In this document: positions 33,792 to 40,797 of the stretch, piece by piece
How positions within the stretch are numbered: position 1 is the first letter of the stretch
Layout: each line of letters starts with the position of its first letter
Assembly (NCBI RefSeq): GCF_002251365.1
Contig: NZ_NPJH01000071.1
Location: 1-40,797, forward strand
DNA: 40,797 nucleotides
Reading direction: 5' to 3'
From: Prevotella sp. P3-122
GTDB lineage: Bacteria > Bacteroidota > Bacteroidia > Bacteroidales > Bacteroidaceae
Made by a program: the position numbers and the translations under genes
The notes under the pieces: model-generated
Told to the model about the DNA's origin: nothing
Database searches by the model: none
What the model saw: the letters and a program-made list of their open reading frames with translations, nothing else

Positions 33792-34847
33792 ATGAAAAGG
33801 ATTCATTATCATACAATTTTATTTTTTGTAACATTATTATATTCTTGCTCCGAACATTCTAATTCTGCAATAAATGAGGTATTCATTGAAGGGAAAGAAG
33901 TTAAGATTGATACCGCTAATATGTATATGGGACCCAAGGTCTTGTGTGCAGATGTACTATATGCGTGGAATATGGATTTTCATGGCGGCAAGCTCTCTAA
34001 CGGAAAATGGCAGAAAGCAGACAGACTATTAGCTTCAGGAAGCGGACATGATGAGTTCGGGTATATGATTATGACTATAAGTAATGATCGAGTGCTGCAT
34101 GTATTGAATCGTTCTTGGACGGGTTCAAAATATCTCTCATTAGTAAAAATTCCGCATGGAGACAGTATTCCTGCTGTAAAAGACAAAACGAAATGGGAAA
34201 GATTTGATTTAAAGCAAATGCCATTATTTAGTCCGAACAGCAAAAATTTTATTGTCCTGTCAGATTCTACTATACTTATTGCTGGAACCCCATACAATGA
34301 CATTAAACATATATTCTCAATTATTGACTTCAAAAATCAAGCGGTTTCCACTCTTGACTATTGGCCTGCTGACGAGATGAAATGCGATGATAGGAAAAAG
34401 AATAAACTCTTTACCGAGAATAGCTACATTCTGGAAAATAAGAAAGGTAAGTACTTATACATGAATAGTTATGTAAGAAATGCCTTCATCTTTACTTTTG
34501 ACGGAACTGCAACGAAAGTTATAAGCCGTTTGTATTCTGATTCTTTTGGCGAGAAAAGGTCAACAGAAGTATTGGCATGTTGCGCAGATGAAAATAGAAT
34601 CTATGCGCTTTTAAGAGATTCTGATGGCATGGGAACAAAATTGGAAGAATGGAAAAATCCATTTATCTTCGGCAATACCATAGAGGTATTCGATTGGGAT
34701 GGAGTAAAAAAGCAGGTTATTCATCTTGACAAATATGGACAGAATATAATGTTATCGGAAGATAATAATACTCTATATCTTATTTCTGACTATTCAGAAG
34801 ACACCTCAGAGCCCTTTATTTACTCATATGATTTGGATGATATGTAA
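33792..34847 (+). CDS. BF3164-like beta-propeller lipoprotein
   Basis: I start this 351-residue protein at ATG 33792, which gives a lipoprotein signal with lipobox LLYSC (Cys19). Upstream in-frame codons would fall inside the hairpin region. The body shows repeating strand blocks with LLASGSGHDEFGYMIM, FVLSDSTILIAGT and YALLRDSDGMG, consistent with the six-bladed TolB-like propeller of BF3164-type lipoproteins. These are frequent companions of NVEALA genes in Bacteroidales. It is a candidate binding or receptor protein at the membrane surface. No ligand can be named. Confidence 0.75.
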   Translation: MKRIHYHTILFFVTLLYSCSEHSNSAINEVFIEGKEVKIDTANMYMGPKVLCADVLYAWNMDFHGGKLSNGKWQKADRLLASGSGHDEFGYMIMTISNDRVLHVLNRSWTGSKYLSLVKIPHGDSIPAVKDKTKWERFDLKQMPLFSPNSKNFIVLSDSTILIAGTPYNDIKHIFSIIDFKNQAVSTLDYWPADEMKCDDRKKNKLFTENSYILENKKGKYLYMNSYVRNAFIFTFDGTATKVISRLYSDSFGEKRSTEVLACCADENRIYALLRDSDGMGTKLEEWKNPFIFGNTIEVFDWDGVKKQVIHLDKYGQNIMLSEDNNTLYLISDYSEDTSEPFIYSYDLDDM

Positions 34848-34857
34848 AAAAATGATC

Positions 34858-34906
34858 TTTCCCACTCTTACGCATTAAGAGTCATCATGTTTGCAAGGGT
34901 GGGAAA
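34858..34906 (+). terminator. Stem structure after the propeller lipoprotein
   Basis: TTTCCCACTCTT (34858-34869) pairs with AAGGGTGGGAAA (34895-34906) with one mismatch, and an inner ACTCTT/AAGAGT hairpin can form instead. There is no clear T tract. It may be an attenuating structure before the next lipoprotein gene. Confidence 0.45.
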
Positions 34907-34934
34907 CTCTTAACTATTAAAAGAATTGAAAACA

Positions 34935-35513
34935 ATGAGGCTGCCACGAATCTTCATGCTATTTGCATATTGTATTGTCATTTTCGCATGTAATTCGCAT
35001 GAGAAAGAATTTCAGAATATAGAAGCGATGCAATCAGAAAAAACAACTATTCCATATGAACTGATGGATTGTTGGGCGAATGATTCTGTTCTGGAGGTTT
35101 CGCCGTGGAAAAATGCCAAATACAAATTAATCCACTACATTGATTCTGCATCGTGTTCGTCTTGCTATTTGCAAAAAGTAAAGATAAACAACTTCTTGTT
35201 TCATATGGAAGAATTGTCTAACAATGAGTTTTACAACGTCATAATATTAACTCCAGGAAGTAATGCGAAGAAAGATCTTGAACATCTGTTTTCTGAGAAA
35301 TTGATACCTCAGACAATATTTATTGATTCTGCAAATACTTTCTTACAAAGGAATCCACACATTCCTTCTGAAACAATGTATCATACTTTTCTTCTTGACG
35401 AAAATGACAAGGCTATTCTTGTTGGTAATCCCATTACCAATAAGAAAATCAAAGAATTGCTCATGGCTATATATGAAAAGAAATTTGGAAAGATACCAGA
35501 AGGGGAATTCTAA
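34935..35513 (+). CDS. Thioredoxin-like lipoprotein with CxxC motif
   Basis: From ATG 34935 (an in-frame TTG at 34926 is less likely) the 192-residue protein has a lipobox signal, VIFAC (Cys19). YIDSASCSSCYLQK holds Cys74 and Cys77 in a CxxC redox site on a thioredoxin-like strand-helix. Later IPQTIFIDSANTF and TFLLDENDKAILVGNP match the remaining core of a thioredoxin fold. It would work on the periplasmic side. Together with the MauE-like protein it supports a redox step acting on the cysteine-rich peptides. Whether it oxidises, reduces or isomerises is unknown. Confidence 0.75.
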   Translation: MRLPRIFMLFAYCIVIFACNSHEKEFQNIEAMQSEKTTIPYELMDCWANDSVLEVSPWKNAKYKLIHYIDSASCSSCYLQKVKINNFLFHMEELSNNEFYNVIILTPGSNAKKDLEHLFSEKLIPQTIFIDSANTFLQRNPHIPSETMYHTFLLDENDKAILVGNPITNKKIKELLMAIYEKKFGKIPEGEF

Positions 35514-35632
35514 GAAAAGTAATAGAAATTCATATCGACTCAAGAAACAATGCATATTCTATGTATTATATAGTCATTAGTACAAATATTCGTTGATTCT
35601 GAAAGAATAGCATAAAAAGAAACTTTTATTAA

Positions 35633-37423
35633 ATGATAGGATTATTACGAAAATCAGGAAGTGAGATAATAAGGACTGGCATTGTTTGGATAATGATGCT
35701 GGCTACGGTTATGGCAGTAGAAGTCCGGTGGAATAAATGTGATTTATGGGTATTCTATGTTATTCCTGCACTCATGCTTTTTGGAGTTGTTTCAACGATA
35801 TGTAGAAAGACGAGATTTCAACTGTCCATTTCCGATGTGATTGCAATTACATGGTTTGCATATTATTTGGGCAGAACATGGGTAGGAAATGAATGGTCTT
35901 GTCGTATAGAGTTTTTGAAGACTACAGAATTATTCCTGCTATATGCTGGACTACGTGTTGCTTTCGACAGGACAAAGATTTCTGCTTGGATTATCATTGG
36001 AAGCATTCTCACTTTTGGATGCTATGAGGCATGGATTGGAGCTTTGCAGATATATGGTATAGAAACGAGCCATAATAGTTTGTATGCTCTTACTGGCACT
36101 TTTCAAAATCCTGGACCTTATTCTGCTTACTTGATGATAGGAATTGTTGTAGGTTTGAGTACCTTGAAAGATATGTCAAATAGGCTTGTCGTAAAGGATA
36201 TACCTAATGCATTATTTATGAAGAAGATTCCTGAAAAGTTTCATGGGAAAGTAAAGATGTTATTCATGACTATTGCTAAGCTGGAATGGAGACACATTGT
36301 AGCAATTATGGTTATTGTTATGGCAATGGTTATTCCCGCAACATGGAGTCGGGCAGCATTCTTCAGCATTGCCCTAATAGTGTTGTGGCTTTCCAGACAA
36401 TACTATTGGAAATATAGATATGCGGTATGGGGGCTTCTGATTCTTGCATGTCTTGGATTCTATTTTATAAAGCAAGGGTCAGCTGATGGTAGGATGATAA
36501 TTTGGCAATCGTCTATAGCATCGTTGTTTGACAGCCCATGGTTTGGAGTTGGCATAGGTGGTTTTTGTAATGCTTTTGCAGAAGGTATGTCAATACTTTA
36601 CGAACGAAATGTAGATTTGTCCTCTGCTGGAGTTACAGATAATGCATACAATATAGTGGTGAAGATACTTGTTGAGCAAGGAATAATAGGTGTATTGCTA
36701 GCTATAACACTTAGTGTTTTAGTTTTAACCACGCTCTACCAAAATAGCAAACCATTGTTTTACGGTATGTCATCTTTAATACTGTTCTCAATGTTCTCCT
36801 ATCCTTTCGACCTGTTACCTTACAAAATAATTGCTGTTATTATTGTCGCATGGAGCGAATCTACAAATTGCAGGAGACTATGTGACTTGGGACGTTATAA
36901 GATAATGCTGCTTTCGTTCCTTCTCATATTTCTTGCATGGCAAACATACAAGTTAGTGAAGGAAAGCTATGAAGCAGACAACGATTATACAATGATAAGA
37001 GGATTCCATGACCAAGCGTTCATCAAGGATTATTACGAGTTGCTCCCTTTGGAAAACGACAATCCTGAATTCCTTTTTGATTTTGGCAAGGCTCTAAGAG
37101 AGCAAAAACGATATAATGATAGCAATGCAATAATGAGAAAAGGGATCAAATGCAGTGCAGATCCAATGTTTTATGTTCTTATGGGTAACAACTATCGTGA
37201 CATGTCGCATTTTAATCTAGCGGAAGAATCTTATAATAAGGCCTTTAGCATTATGCCGAATCGTATTTATCCATTGTATCAGTTGATGATGATGTACAAA
37301 GATAATGGTGAGATAAAAAAAGCAAAAGAGTTGGCAAAACGAGTATTATTATTAAAACCCAAAATTGAATCTCCAGCGACAATAGAAATGAAGAAAAGTG
37401 CACAAATTATAAGTAAATATTAG
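35633..37423 (+). CDS. O-antigen ligase-like membrane protein with C-terminal TPRs
   Basis: This is a 596-residue polytopic membrane protein. About ten or more hydrophobic segments fill residues 12-455. GTFQNPGPYSAYLMIGIVVG and a periplasmic-loop region around AFAEGMSILYERNVDLSSAG are typical of Bacteroidetes Wzy/O-antigen ligase family proteins (PF04932). Residues 470-590 are TPR-like (FLFDFGKALREQKRYNDSNA, then YNKAFSIMPNRIYPLYQLMM). Enzymes of this fold join glycans on the periplasmic side. Its presence beside NVEALA peptides raises the possibility of glycan transfer to a peptide or surface structure, but nothing in the sequence proves it. Confidence 0.8.
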   Translation: MIGLLRKSGSEIIRTGIVWIMMLATVMAVEVRWNKCDLWVFYVIPALMLFGVVSTICRKTRFQLSISDVIAITWFAYYLGRTWVGNEWSCRIEFLKTTELFLLYAGLRVAFDRTKISAWIIIGSILTFGCYEAWIGALQIYGIETSHNSLYALTGTFQNPGPYSAYLMIGIVVGLSTLKDMSNRLVVKDIPNALFMKKIPEKFHGKVKMLFMTIAKLEWRHIVAIMVIVMAMVIPATWSRAAFFSIALIVLWLSRQYYWKYRYAVWGLLILACLGFYFIKQGSADGRMIIWQSSIASLFDSPWFGVGIGGFCNAFAEGMSILYERNVDLSSAGVTDNAYNIVVKILVEQGIIGVLLAITLSVLVLTTLYQNSKPLFYGMSSLILFSMFSYPFDLLPYKIIAVIIVAWSESTNCRRLCDLGRYKIMLLSFLLIFLAWQTYKLVKESYEADNDYTMIRGFHDQAFIKDYYELLPLENDNPEFLFDFGKALREQKRYNDSNAIMRKGIKCSADPMFYVLMGNNYRDMSHFNLAEESYNKAFSIMPNRIYPLYQLMMMYKDNGEIKKAKELAKRVLLLKPKIESPATIEMKKSAQIISKY

Positions 37424-37433
37424 GCAACCCTTT

Positions 37434-37484
37434 ACACAAAAGTGAATATTTGGAACGTTACATTTAAAATATACACTTTTGTGT
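37434..37484 (+). repeat. 11-bp inverted repeat before the efflux genes
   Basis: ACACAAAAGTG (37434-37444) is the exact complement of CACTTTTGTGT (37474-37484), 29 nt apart. It lies just upstream of the tolC promoter, so it could be an operator or a transcript end of the ligase gene. Confidence 0.6.
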
Positions 37485-37508
37485 TATGTGCGGATTTCAA
37501 TGTATATT

Positions 37509-37516
37509 TAATTTTG
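37509..37516 (+). promoter_or_regulatory. -7 promoter element of the tolC-hlyD pair
   Basis: TAATTTTG fits TAnnTTTG and lies 26 nt before the start codon. No clear -33 TTG at normal spacing. Confidence 0.55.
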
Positions 37517-37542
37517 TGACACAAACTAAAAAGTATAATTCT

Positions 37543-39087
37543 ATGAGTAGTTATTACCATCATATCGTTACATTATTTCTGTGTTTGACTAGTGTTATAT
37601 GTTCTGCCCAACAGCTAACACTCTCCAACGCTATCGCAATAGCGCAGGAAAACAGTCTCGATGCCCAGATAGCGAGATACAGCTTTATGGGCAGTTATTG
37701 GCAGTATCGGACATTCAAGGCACAGTTGCTCCCATCTCTGAACCTCAGTGGTGGACTTGGCGGTTTCAATCACTCTGTCATCGAGACTCGTGACTATGAG
37801 ACGGGACATGTGAATCAGGTAAACAACAATACGATGACGAACTCTGTCACGCTGTCAATGGATCAGCAGATAGCAGCTACGGGTGGTAAGATCTCCCTGC
37901 AGTCGTATCTCTATAGGCTGGACCAGTTCACTTACAAAGAGAAAACATACAACTCACAACCTCTCCGTATCAGCTACACACAACCATTGCGCTCATTCAA
38001 CTCCCTAAGATGGGAGAAGAAAACCGCACCTGTTGAGTATCAGATAGCAGAGCGGGCATATATCACTTCCATGCAGGATGTGACTATTAAGGTTACTGGG
38101 CTGTTCTTCAATGTCCTTTCGGCACAATCAAATTACAAACAGAGCCTCGCTACTGTCAGCGACCGCGAGAAACTGTATGAGATGGCACAGAAAAGACTTG
38201 AACTTACCACTACCACAAAGAGCGAAGTTCTTCAGATGGAGTTGTCATTGCTCAATGCGCGCATGGCGGTAACAAAGAACAAGATTGCACTTGATGATGC
38301 AATGTATGATCTTTTCTCTTTCCTGAGAGTAACTGATTATTCCAGTGCAGAACTTGTTCCGCCATACACTACACCTGATGTTATCATAAGCACAGACGAT
38401 GTGTTGCAAAAGGCAATAACAAACTCATCGCATCCTCTTGAACAGAAGCTGCAGATGCTAGAAGCACAGAAGACATTGGCACAGGCAAAGTCAAGCCGTG
38501 GAATCCAAATGACACTGAGTAGTGAATTGGGATTCTCTCAGACAGGAGATACCTTCAGCAAGGCATATAGCAGGTTGCGAGACAATGAGATCGTCGGACT
38601 GTCACTGTCGTTACCAATCTTTGACTGGGGTGTCAGCAAGGGAAAGGTAAAGATGGCACAGGCTCAGTTGGAGGTTGTAAAGACGAAGATAGAGCAGAAT
38701 CACCTTGACTACATACAGGAACTTCGCAGGAAAGTTACCCAGTTCAATGCACAGCCATCCCAATGCCGCGATGCGTTAAGAGCACAAAAAATAGCGGAAG
38801 AGCGATATGAGATAACTCTTAAAAGATATGAGACAGGTGCTATATCCGTGACCGACCTGAATACTGCCCAACAGGAGATGGAATCTGCAAAGGCTCAATA
38901 TATCAGTCAACTGCAGACATTTTGGAACGACTATTACTCATTACAGAAAGCTACACTCTATGACTGGCAGAACAAGCATGACATAACGGTTGACTTTGAA
39001 GCTTTGCGTGACAACAGTCGCACAAATGTAGTCTCACGTAACAATATGGGTACTATTACTCCGAATTCACTAGCGAATTTCAAGTAA
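37543..39087 (+). CDS. TolC family outer membrane efflux protein
   Basis: I start this 514-residue protein at ATG 37543, which gives a signal peptide ending VICSAQ. An upstream in-frame ATG (37486) precedes the promoter. Two TolC-type repeats are visible: LTLSNAIAIAQENSLDAQIA at the mature N-terminus, and a second long helical part with AEERYEITLKRYETGAISVT then LNTAQQEMESAKAQYISQLQ. The protein forms the outer membrane channel of a tripartite exporter. It precedes an HlyD-type adaptor by 59 nt. These genes are richer in G+C than the peptide genes on either side, which hints at a different origin. Confidence 0.9.
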   Translation: MSSYYHHIVTLFLCLTSVICSAQQLTLSNAIAIAQENSLDAQIARYSFMGSYWQYRTFKAQLLPSLNLSGGLGGFNHSVIETRDYETGHVNQVNNNTMTNSVTLSMDQQIAATGGKISLQSYLYRLDQFTYKEKTYNSQPLRISYTQPLRSFNSLRWEKKTAPVEYQIAERAYITSMQDVTIKVTGLFFNVLSAQSNYKQSLATVSDREKLYEMAQKRLELTTTTKSEVLQMELSLLNARMAVTKNKIALDDAMYDLFSFLRVTDYSSAELVPPYTTPDVIISTDDVLQKAITNSSHPLEQKLQMLEAQKTLAQAKSSRGIQMTLSSELGFSQTGDTFSKAYSRLRDNEIVGLSLSLPIFDWGVSKGKVKMAQAQLEVVKTKIEQNHLDYIQELRRKVTQFNAQPSQCRDALRAQKIAEERYEITLKRYETGAISVTDLNTAQQEMESAKAQYISQLQTFWNDYYSLQKATLYDWQNKHDITVDFEALRDNSRTNVVSRNNMGTITPNSLANFK

Positions 39088-39146
39088 AAGCATGCATATT
39101 ACAGAGAATTTGCTAGCAAATAATACACACTTAACAATAAATCAGT

Positions 39147-40265
39147 ATGACAAAGAAGGGTTTTAAGGTAACGATAGGTGTAATATCCTCGCTTATAGCC
39201 TTCGCTATTATAGGTATTCTTGTATATACCTTAACTCATAAAGAGCAGGAGGAGGAAGATACGCAGTCTGCTATAATGACAAAAGAGGAAACCATTGTGG
39301 AGGTTGATACGATGGTTTTACGCAAACAGACATTCCTGAAGCAGATTCTATGCAATGGAAAACTGACTGCTATACGCAGGGCAGAATTGGTTTGTCCCAA
39401 AGCTGGCGAAGTTCTGCTAAGTGTCAATGTCAAGAATGGGCAACACGTTTCTGCAGGCACTTTATTGGCTGTGGCAGAGACTCGTGACAGGAAAAGGGAA
39501 CTGGAGAAAGCCAGGCACGATCTTGAACGTGCAAGAGTAGAGTTGCAAGATAAGTTGATAGCCCTTGGCTACGATGGAAACGAGAAGAATGTTCCTGCTG
39601 ACGTTCTTCGCCGTGCAGAAGTCACTTCTGGTTATTACTCTGCCAAATATGCTCTTCAAACTGCCGAAACCTCACTCTCCGATTGCAAGTTACTGGCACC
39701 ATTCAGTGGAAGGATTGCCGACCTTCAGGCGCGTCCGCATCAGCGTGGTGATAAACTATGTACTCTTATTGACGATTCTTTCTTTGATGTTGAGTTTCAG
39801 ATATTAGAAGCAGAATTGGCATCCGTATGTCTTGGAACTCAGGTGCGAGTATCCCCCTTTGTTGATGAACAAATATCACTCATCGGCAATGTTACAGAGA
39901 TAAACCCTACGATAGACAACAAAGGACTAGTAACCATAAAGGCAAGGATAAAAAACACCTCAGACAAGTTGCTTGATGGCATGAACGTGAAGGTGATAAT
40001 TGAAAACGCTGTACCTGACATGCTGATTGTACCTAAAGAAGCCGTAGTAGAACGTGATGGGTATCATGTGGTCTTTGTCTATGACAAACAAACGCATCGT
40101 GCCATCTGGACGTATGTTGACATTATGTACAGTAATCTAACAAGCTTTGCCATCACTGGTTGTGAGCGAAAGAATACAACCATCAGTGTTGGTGATATTG
40201 TCATTACATCAGGCAACCTGAACCTAGCTGACGACACTGAGGTTAAAATTGTAAAGTCAAAATAA
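39147..40265 (+). CDS. HlyD/RND-type periplasmic adaptor (membrane fusion protein)
   Basis: This 372-residue protein has one N-terminal membrane helix (about residues 8-29). The lipoyl-like half ILCNGKLTAIRRAELVCPKA with VKNGQHVSAGTLLAVAE comes first. The alpha-hairpin (about 115-180) is short, and CKLLAPFSGRIADL gives the second lipoyl half. A beta-barrel follows (VTEINPTIDNKGLVTIKARI) and a membrane-proximal domain with PKEAVV. It would join the TolC channel to an inner membrane pump. The expected pump gene is missing here; an NVEALA gene follows instead. The pump may lie beyond the window. Confidence 0.9.
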   Translation: MTKKGFKVTIGVISSLIAFAIIGILVYTLTHKEQEEEDTQSAIMTKEETIVEVDTMVLRKQTFLKQILCNGKLTAIRRAELVCPKAGEVLLSVNVKNGQHVSAGTLLAVAETRDRKRELEKARHDLERARVELQDKLIALGYDGNEKNVPADVLRRAEVTSGYYSAKYALQTAETSLSDCKLLAPFSGRIADLQARPHQRGDKLCTLIDDSFFDVEFQILEAELASVCLGTQVRVSPFVDEQISLIGNVTEINPTIDNKGLVTIKARIKNTSDKLLDGMNVKVIIENAVPDMLIVPKEAVVERDGYHVVFVYDKQTHRAIWTYVDIMYSNLTSFAITGCERKNTTISVGDIVITSGNLNLADDTEVKIVKSK

Positions 40266-40303
40266 TAAGGGCATAAGCCCGCATAACAAAAAAATTAATA
40301 ATT

Positions 40304-40579
40304 ATGAACAAGAAAAAAAATCTTAAATTTGCATTGGCTACAATATGTATTGTAGCAACAAGTGCAGGTGCATTTAAGGCATCATTAATTTCTGACACCA
40401 ACATGTCAGACTCTCTCCTATCCGAAAACGTGGAGGCATTGAGTTCACGTCTAGAAACAGGTAACGGTTATGAAGTAAAATCAGAAAGTTTATGCCCTGG
40501 TTCTAATTACAAGAAAAAAAGAACTTGCCAAGTAACGACAAGAAACACTTCATGTACAGAGTCTGATTGTTTTTACTAA
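40304..40579 (+). CDS. NVEALA family cysteine-rich precursor peptide 3
   Basis: This 91-residue precursor starts with MNKKKNLKFALATICIVATS, a hydrophobic helix at about residues 8-23, and NVEAL at residues 42-46. The 45-residue remainder has four cysteines (C-P-G, T-C-Q, S-C-T, D-C-F) and many Lys, Thr and Ser. It lies 38 nt after the HlyD-type gene on the same strand, so it is probably co-transcribed with the tolC-hlyD pair. This is the best positional link between these peptides and an exporter. The 218 nt after it (40580-40797) show no gene, only an 8-bp inverted repeat TGAGTCCG/CGGACTCA (40634-40641 and 40692-40699). Confidence 0.88.
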   Translation: MNKKKNLKFALATICIVATSAGAFKASLISDTNMSDSLLSENVEALSSRLETGNGYEVKSESLCPGSNYKKKRTCQVTTRNTSCTESDCFY

Positions 40580-40797
40580 ACAAATATTCTAATCTTGCTA
40601 TAACAAGGAATTAAAATCAGACATATGTACTTTTGAGTCCGTAGCGAAAGACTTATGCGGTTTCAAATCTAAACAGCACAGTTTTTAAAAGCGGACTCAT
40701 TTCTATATCAAGTACTGCTAGAAAGTGTGTAAGTAACGAAGGTTTCTATCTAAACCTACATTATTATTACAAACATCAAAACAGTTATAGTATCAAA

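Overview
The window looks like a chromosomal segment of a Bacteroidales bacterium, probably Prevotellaceae (the family is an inference). The reasons are repeated TAnnTTTG -7 promoter elements with a -33 TTG about 19-20 nt upstream, an rpmB-rpmG-DUF4295 cluster, a fused aspartokinase/homoserine dehydrogenase, many lipoproteins, and the families DUF3244, NVEALA and BF3164.

Region 1 (about 0.1-9.4 kb, + strand) is a carbohydrate locus. It holds three oxidoreductase/lactonase-type genes (an aldo/keto reductase resembling L-galactose/L-fucose dehydrogenases, an amidohydrolase of the fuconolactonase type and a zinc alcohol dehydrogenase), then secreted GH31, GH97 and GH29 glycosidases with a RhaM-type mutarotase. 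Together they suggest release and non-phosphorylative oxidation of L-fucose or a related L-sugar. A decayed fragment with GH43-like sequence lies on the minus strand at 9.5-10.0 kb. A small hypothetical gene and a NahK-like sugar kinase follow.

Region 2 (11.9-17.0 kb, - strand) is a threonine operon, thrA - phosphoglycerate-mutase-like gene - thrC, with no GHMP-type thrB in it. Region 3 (17.1-24.9 kb, + strand) is mostly housekeeping: a secreted esterase, a COG2509-type FAD protein, a dense repeat cluster, rpmB/rpmG/DUF4295, an L,D-transpeptidase, an ECF sigma factor with a putative anti-sigma partner and a Spy-like protein, then tRNA-Ser(GCT) and tRNA-Glu(CTC). Region 4 (24.9-25.86 kb) is non-coding apart from palindromic repeats and the remnant of an AAA-ATPase/PD-(D/E)XK gene.

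Region 5 (25.86 kb to the window end) is the most unusual part. A membrane-anchored TPR/HTH regulator is followed by a DUF3244 protein, three intact NVEALA-type cysteine-rich precursor peptides and one frameshifted one. Among them lie an esterase-like lipoprotein, two paralogous type I signal peptidases, a MauE/DoxX-like redox membrane protein, a beta-propeller lipoprotein, a CxxC lipoprotein, an O-antigen-ligase-like membrane protein with TPRs, and TolC and HlyD-type export proteins. Two promoters with matching architecture (27.6 and 31.8 kb) and a 41-nt element before two NVEALA genes suggest co-regulation. I infer a dedicated system for making, oxidising, processing and perhaps exporting small disulfide-rich peptides. 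The function of these peptides is not evident from the sequence.
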